Part shown: one piece after another, positions 58,018 to 64,000 of the stretch
Numbering within the stretch: the stretch's first letter is position 1
Layout: every line of letters starts with the position of its first letter
Assembly (NCBI GenBank): GCA_032622095.1
Contig: CP136065.1
Span: 54,307,949 to 54,371,948 of the forward strand
Source: Siphonodentalium dalli
Taxonomy: Eukaryota; Mollusca; Scaphopoda; Gadilida; Siphonodentaliidae
Direction: 5' to 3'
DNA: 64,000 nt
Program-made: the position numbers and the translations under genes
The notes under the pieces: generated by a model
What the model saw: the letters and a program-made list of their open reading frames with translations, nothing else
Databases searched by the model: none
Told to the model about the DNA's origin: nothing

Positions 58018-59760
58018 TTGTAATGTCTGGGTTGATTCTTAATATGATTCTACTTAAGTTGCTGCCACCACACTTGTTTTTCTAAGTGCCCAAGGGGAAC
58101 ACTATGCACTATACCCCTAACTACGTAACCTGGTCCCGACCTCCCTACCGGTCACCAGTTCGATAAACACTGACTTGGCCTTGCCAAAAGGGACTATCAC
58201 CAGTTACACAGACTTGGCCTCGCCAATCTGTAAGAAGAGACTGACTGTTGCCTGCTACTTTACTTGGATATTTAATTATAGTTATATAGTTATCAATAAC
58301 CTTCACGCATAACTATAATTGGGATTCTTTAAGTATTTGGATGGGAATAGATTCATATCTTGGAGACAAGGTTGTTAACTGCAAAGCTCACCTATAGTTT
58401 CAACTGGTTGTTGGTCCCTCTATACCTTCCATTGACAGTACAGACTTGACCTGCTTGCTCCTTTCTTTGTAAGATAATTCTCCAGCTGACATTTGCTTTC
58501 AATCCACTGTATTTGCATTTCCTCCTTCTGTATCATCTCCTTGATAATGGCAATTTCGAGTCGTTTCATTGCTTCAAATATTATGAATGTCCAGATTTTC
58601 AGTCATGAGAACTCCATTAACAACCTCACATAACTCACACTTCTCCACACTATTCTTCCAGTCTATGCAACTACTTTCACCGGTTTGTTGATTTTTCACC
58701 GTGAGAAAGTTTTTGTTTTAACTAGTCACCTTTCCAGCTCTACTTAATATAGTAGCTTTGATCCATTCCGTCTCATTAACTGGCAAATATTTTACATTAT
58801 CATGCACTTTATGATGAAACGAACTCTGTGAACTATGTACATCATTTAGATGATCTACTTGAGGATCATTATTTTGTCTGCTATTGGAATCCGATAATGG
58901 AACAGTTTCGGTGGTGTTAGAATTCACATTGTCAGACATGGAGTTATTTTGTTTTGGGTGAGATAGTCTACAGACATGAACACGAACATAAATCCTACAA
59001 TGTTTACAAGCTCTTCCTTATTTTCCTTTCCGACCACAGTTCGAGGTCCTCTCCACTGATCACTGTCATTTCTCTTATAATACACCGAAGCTCCATTTTG
59101 AAATACTGTTTCGGTGGTCCTCACATTATGTTCCAAAGCTCTACGTAGTCTCTCCGATGTCTCATTCTTCACAAATTGTTCCCTAGCTTTGTGTTGAGCA
59201 TTGCGATTTTCTGCCAGTTTGACTGGTAGATTTTCCTTCAAGTGCAAGGAGACCATCTAGCATAACATTTGGCATGTTGGGGTTTCTTCCAAACACCAGT
59301 TGATTAGGGCTGTAAACATTGTGATTCAATAGCGAGTTTCTTGTATTAACAGACCAAAGAACGGCAGACTCTAATGAACAGTTAGTACCTAGAAGGACTT
59401 TGTTGATAGAATCTTTCAAAACAATATTGTACCTTTCACAAATTCCATTTTGCCATGGACTTCTGCAGCAGTGGTAGTCGATACAATATTCAAATTTTCA
59501 CAAATGTCTCTGAAAACTTCCCAATAAAATGCTTATAAATGTACCCCGATATGGTCTGAATGTCGTGGAATATAATTTGGCTTAATATAATATTTACAGC
59601 TTATTGGAACGATAGTTGTTTTGTGAGCTGTGCTTTGCACATTTACTTTCGTTGTGAAATACAACCACAATGACTTATTTTGACTCTAATGTCAACAGGC
59701 AACTATTCACTTTGTTTCTGATTGTCTGACTGGTTCCAACATTTTCAACATCTTCAACAT
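58018..59760 (-). pseudogene. LTR-retrotransposon integrase end (unidentified superfamily), decayed
   Basis: On the minus strand, short frames read in order: an integrase-core C-terminal part (NGICERYN at about 59440, then SLLNHNVYSPNQLVFGRNPN at about 59320), a downstream conserved piece (SVYYKRNDSDQWRG, about 59080) and a tail with EWIKATILSRAGK near 58735. Frames are broken between them. The NPN and ICERYN signatures are those of rve-integrase retroelements. TGTAATG at 58019 could be an LTR tip. It differs from the element at 61.5-63.6 kb. Confidence 0.7.
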
Positions 59761-61519
59761 CGACCAAGGATTCTACCCTCCATGGTTTAAACATAATTTT
59801 ATCTTGGTAAAAGCAAAAGAATTGTGGTATCGGTTTCTGATTTATGCAGGTTTTTTATCATTGGACTCTTTCCACGAAACATCGCAGCGAATTTTTAACG
59901 TGCTCAGTGGGTTACTTTCCCTGGGCACGACACAGTCCTTACAAGGACACGCCTATTCCTCAACATTTAGTCATGATCAAATTCCTGCAAATAGCTCCAA
60001 GGGGGTGTGTTCGCATTTAAGCTCTGGCCATCTGGGACTCGGTGCTCCCCCAGATGGTCACCACTTCCCTTTGCAAAGTATATATAAAGAGGTCAACAAT
60101 TCTATACATTTATCATTCTATACATTTAATCAATATAAATGTTTTTTCATACATAATCATATCACAATTATCTTCAAAGCTGAACTTTTTCCTTTCTGAA
60201 GGAATTTTTGGCATCTTCATGATCATCTCAACAACCTTTACACGACTTTTTTCCGGAGGATTTCCACATCTTCGTTATAAAGTTATCACTTGGAAGTAGC
60301 TTGACTTCACTGTTGGTTTGGTGGATTTGGAAACATAGTCATGGGCATCGGTTGTTGGAGGTTGCACTGAGTGCCAATATCAGCATATGTTTTAGCTTGT
60401 GTAGATAAACTCGTTGATGGCATGAAGCCTGTTCTTTTGAAGGTGGGTGGAGGTTTTGGCTCCATAGAGTTTGCAACTGTTTATGTTGCCTTCGTGGCTG
60501 CTTTGGAAGCAGTTGCCGTTTTGGGTTGTTTTCCATATCAGAGTTGTCCGCACTCGAACTGGAATCAGAACTGCTTACGACCAGGGAAGAGGATGAGTAG
60601 GAAGATACAAATTCCTTACTGATGAAAAGTCTCTTGCCTGGTGACTTGCTCTTTATTCCTTTTCGCTTCGGCGACGTTTCTGTTATTTCAACAGGCTTTG
60701 TTGCATCATTAGGAGTATTAGCTGTTTTACTTGAAATTATTGTATCAGTTTATTAGTTTAGAGAAACCTTAGAAGCAGGGGTTGCCTTGTTTGGCTCGAC
60801 CACTGACTGCGGCTTTTAAATGGCAAGTACGGGTTCTGTTTTCTTTAGAGTGACCTCAGGCTTCGGATTTCAATGAGATTCCTGGATCTTGTGCTTTCCG
60901 CTGGAAGCTGGGAGGTCACAACAGTTACGCGTGAAGTGAAGTAACCTGCGGAGCAATAGAAGTGGTTGTTGGGACTGTCAGCAGAAGCAGAATTATGGGT
61001 GTGGGTGTCATGCCTCTTCCATACCTGTGATTCCAGCCCCTGATACTGAACCTCTATCTTGCCCTGCCACTTGACAGTTGTCCAATGTGTTGCACATGTT
61101 GTTTAAATTTCTGCATAGTGTCCACGGATGTTCAGATGTGTTGCAATTAAATCCTCGCTTGCCACACGAAACTATATGGGCGTAATATGTTGCCACTCGC
61201 CACAGATTTTGCAGCGTCTATTTGTATTAGAATTAGATTCAGCCATTTGTGGAAGAGAGAAGAAAAAACGGTTGAGAGGGGGAAACGGTTATTTGTGATT
61301 TACATTTGGAGGTAATCATTGGAATGGACTTTCTCGTAGCATTCAGAATGGGACGGTTATATATCAAGTACAGTCAGACATCCATTTTGGGACACGTCGG
61401 GTTCGTTTTGGGACCTCAATTGTCTTTTCATCAATCAAATCATCATTTATTTCAATGGTTTGTGGGTTTATTTCTGTTGAGTCTTGACCATGGAAATTTA
61501 GGATTTACATAGCTTAAGA
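59761..61519. other. decayed retroelement-rich DNA, unassigned
   Basis: A minus-strand start near 61246 reads RRCKICGEWQH, a possible zinc-binding CxxC start, soon broken by a stop. A K/P/Q-rich minus frame lies at 60339-60536. TATATAAAG at about 60078. These may be the 5' part of the 58-59.7 kb element, but I cannot prove it. Confidence 0.35.
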
Positions 61520-63600
61520 CGGTCAACATGAATCACCAGAGATTTATTATTGTTTAGCTCGATTTCATGGAGGAGGGTGCTTTTCTTAAAATTGTATGGG
61601 GCCCTCTACACACTTTAGTCAACTTTTTGAGCAACCCTCCATGACTCTGGGAAAATACACATATACTTGATAATTTACATTGAAAATGTTCCATGACACG
61701 CCAGTATCATATAATTTTTTCCGCTCATTTTGGCACACAAATGTTGTCTTGAGAACTGATGGGCTTCTTCGAACTTTTCGTGAAGCTTCCAATCATATTT
61801 TACAAATGGTACTGTTTTCAAATGGTCAGGTAAGCCATACATTAACTCAAGGGGAGTGGATACTTCTCTTCCAAGCATTAGTATTTTGGAGTGGCTCCCG
61901 TTGATTCCTGAATGGCATATCTAAATGCCATCATTGAATAGGGCAGGAACTTGTCCCAGTCAGTTTGGTGCTGATTTACAGAGTGGCTCATCATACATGC
62001 AAGGTTTTGAGGCATACCAGTTTTGTTGAACCTTCCTATCATACCATCGGACATCGCAATTCACAAACGTTTTGAAAAGATTGCGTTCATATTGAGAGCC
62101 TTGGTCTGAATGCAATGTCATGGGAACCCCGAACCTGCATATGCATTCGTCAAAAAGGACATTGGCAACAGTATCAACTGTTTCTGAGAGAATAACTCTC
62201 CGTCCATTTTTTGAAGTAATCAGCGATTACTAGAATGTATCTGTTTCAGAGAGTGTTTCAGAGAGTGGCCCCAAGTTTATTTAAACAATATTTATTTGCC
62301 CCAATTAATATAACATTTATGATGAACAACATTTTTATGATGGAAACATGAGTAGAATAGAAAAGGGGAAGAGGATTTAGCAGCAAGGAGATACCTGCTT
62401 TTGTTGAGCTATCTCCTCAAATTTATGGCCCCAAGTTATCAGTGGCTACCCTCTACATGGGCACACCTGTATATTCAATGTTTATGGGAGCTCTAGGACG
62501 TTTCAAAAATGATTTTTCTTTTGTTAGCTCTTTGTGCAGCATGCAATATAAGACGAGTGTCCCTTTGAAGTCCGGTCCATTAGAATTTTCCCAGAGTTTT
62601 TAAAACTTCCAAATGGGCTGTTGTTCTATTGTCGTGGTAATGGGAAAGAACTTCTATCCTCTTGCACATTGGAGTAATGGCTTGCAATTTGTCCCACTTC
62701 CAACAAAATATGTCATTTTCCATAAGGAGAAATTGTCTCTGTGTTCACGTCTTCCCCATGGAATTTTGATAATTTGTTACTTGGAGGACCTGTTAAAGAT
62801 GTTGTGACAGCGAGTGCAGTCACCTTTGTGTGTTCCTCATTTATACCACATTGTTTGCAAGGAATGTAGCTTAAGCCATCAGCATTCCTGTGCTATATGC
62901 CAGGGCGGTGTTGGATCTTCATGTCAAAGATAGAAAGTTTAGATATCCATCTTGCAATATGGCCCTCAGGGTATATGAATCTCACGAGCTACTTTAGTGC
63001 TCCATTGTCTGTTCTTATTTTGAACGTTCTACTTTCTCACATAAAGGAAGTATATAGTATTTGGTGAAAAAGATAATTGCAAGCAGCTCTTTCTTTGTAA
63101 CACAATGTTAGTTCACTTTGTGAGAGACATCTACTTGCAAATGATATGGGTATTTTAACCCCATCAACAATCTGAGAAAGAACTCATCAATAACATAGTC
63201 ACTGCTATCTGTGAAAGGACTTTGGATGAGCAAGAATAGGGGCAGATCCAAGGCTTCCACGGATTGTGTCCAATGCCTTTTGACATCCCTCATTCCATAC
63301 ACATTTTGTACCTGTTCAGGTAAGTTCCTGAAGTGGCTTTGCTACATAATCGAAATCTTTAATGAATCGTCTGTTGTAGCTACAGAAGCCAAAAAAGATA
63401 TAGTATAGGTAATACTACTGGGAACTGGCCAGCTCTTAACTCCGTTCTTTGGGTCAGTTTCAACTCCTTTTGCAGACAATACATGTCCAAGATAGGAGAT
63501 TCGTTTAACAAATAGGTTACATTTTGATGCCTTAATTTGAGGCCAGCTTGGACAAATCGTTCAAAGATGGCTTCCAAGCAGGGTTCGCGCTGCCACTTGC
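61520..63600 (-). pseudogene. Ty3/Gypsy-type pol remnant (RT, RNase H, integrase)
   Basis: In order on the minus strand: RT thumb (LVKRISYLGHVLSAKG-type pattern at about 63500, in two frames), the RNase H lead-in YNRRFIKDF (about 63350) and PILAHPK (about 63225), integrase core (ILVIADYFKKW at about 62225; DQGSQYERNLF about 62110), QESTGATP (about 61905) and MLGREVSTPLELMYGLP (61830-61878), and a C-terminal GPYTI...LVIHVDRLK pattern near 61530-61600. Many stops and frame changes show it is dead. A 160-bp insertion splits the integrase. Confidence 0.85.
62266..62437. mobile_element. 160-bp insertion with 12-bp target duplication inside the integrase remnant
   Basis: TGGCCCCAAGTT stands at 62266-62277 and again at 62426-62437. 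On the minus strand both sides read the same DNLGP stretch of the integrase, so everything between is an insertion made after the retroelement arrived. Its own class is unknown; a 12-bp duplication fits retroposition. Confidence 0.7.
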
Positions 63601-64000
63601 CAAATTCGCCAATGGCAAAAATAATTCACATTTGGAAAACGTTTTGGCAAGTCATTTTTTAATTCCTCAAGACAGTTGACAAATATTTGGTCAATCAACC
63701 AATACCATTCATTTCAGGAAACTCTTTCAATATAATTATATTAGTGGTATTCTATATGGTTTAGGAACAGTTAACACCTCTATTAAGATGCAGTTAATCT
63801 GAAAGTTATTAGTATCGATGGGTGGAGGGATTACCCGTGTTTAGTGTGCTGGTGTTTACATATTTAATACTATTGTTGTGTGCCCTTCTGATGAAGCAAC
63901 CCTTCTACCATTTTTTTCGGTGATTGGTTTATTGTTGTATGATAAACCACAATAGAGATGCGAGTATACTCATTAACTAACTGCTTTCCTATCGACATCA
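63601..64000. other. unassigned end of window
   Basis: RT similarity stops abruptly at about 63590, suggesting another junction. GCCAAATTCGCCAATGGC is a small palindrome-like word; nothing else seen. Confidence 0.35.

Noticed and set aside
61306-61512. Plus-strand frame with EVIIGMDFL, resembling the end of a retroviral-type protease
   Set aside because: It is short, on the opposite strand to the surrounding retroelement remains, without the DTG active site.
57371-64000. Next receptor exon (rest of S1, pore)
   Set aside because: I searched for the expected continuation after GELARG by eye and found none; the region is retroelement DNA. A search with a GRIA profile beyond 64000 would settle it.

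Overview
This is animal genomic DNA: AT-rich, with split genes, long introns and very dense interspersed repeats. The only host gene I can support is a plus-strand ionotropic glutamate receptor (iGluR) of the AMPA/GRIA type, spread over more than 53 kb. Its divergent but clear GRIA-like exon structure, and intron repeats of a kind I associate with molluscs (the 'upstream of GTCCGTCCGTCC' and 'GATATCTCAGCC' families), suggest a marine lophotrochozoan, most plausibly a bivalve mollusc. The species call is inference.

I read eleven coding exons, all on +: 3855-3933 (signal peptide), 10791-10922, 13393-13650, 29313-29518, 31652-31705, 33610-33771, 42277-42483, 47730-47837, 49195-49305, 54954-55032 and 57225-57370. 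Their phases join without a break to give 514 codons. They cover the signal peptide, the whole amino-terminal domain (ATD) and the first part of glutamate-binding lobe S1, ending at the GELxxG motif. The rest of S1, the channel (M1-M3), S2 and M4 must lie beyond the window. Exons 3-11 are firm, exon 2 is good and exon 1 is probable.

Layout: 1-3.8 kb is upstream or 5' flanking DNA with a candidate promoter and a 651-bp foldback. 3.9-13.4 kb holds introns 1-2, with two TTAA-flanked MITEs, dispersed repeats, a nested palindrome and a 613-bp MITE. 13.7-29.3 kb is intron 3, with hairpins, a decayed LINE, palindromes, a 30-bp minisatellite and a second copy of the exon-1 region. 29.5-33.6 kb has introns 4-5 with more palindromes. 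33.8-42.3 kb is intron 6, which contains a 5.07-kb giant foldback element. 42.5-47.7 kb is intron 7, which ends in a 65-bp tandem array carrying twelve copies of the 3' splice site. 47.8-55 kb has introns 8-9 with another nested palindrome and a second giant foldback (4.45 kb). 55-57.2 kb is intron 10. 57.4-64 kb is intron 11 or beyond, filled with minus-strand LTR-retrotransposon remains of two kinds.

The most unusual content is architectural. There is a family of palindrome-within-element repeats in which one 66-bp hairpin module sits inside several different outer inverted repeats. There are two giant foldbacks that share a TAGTCC terminus and spaced ATGGC motifs. A tandemly multiplied splice acceptor abuts a receptor exon.
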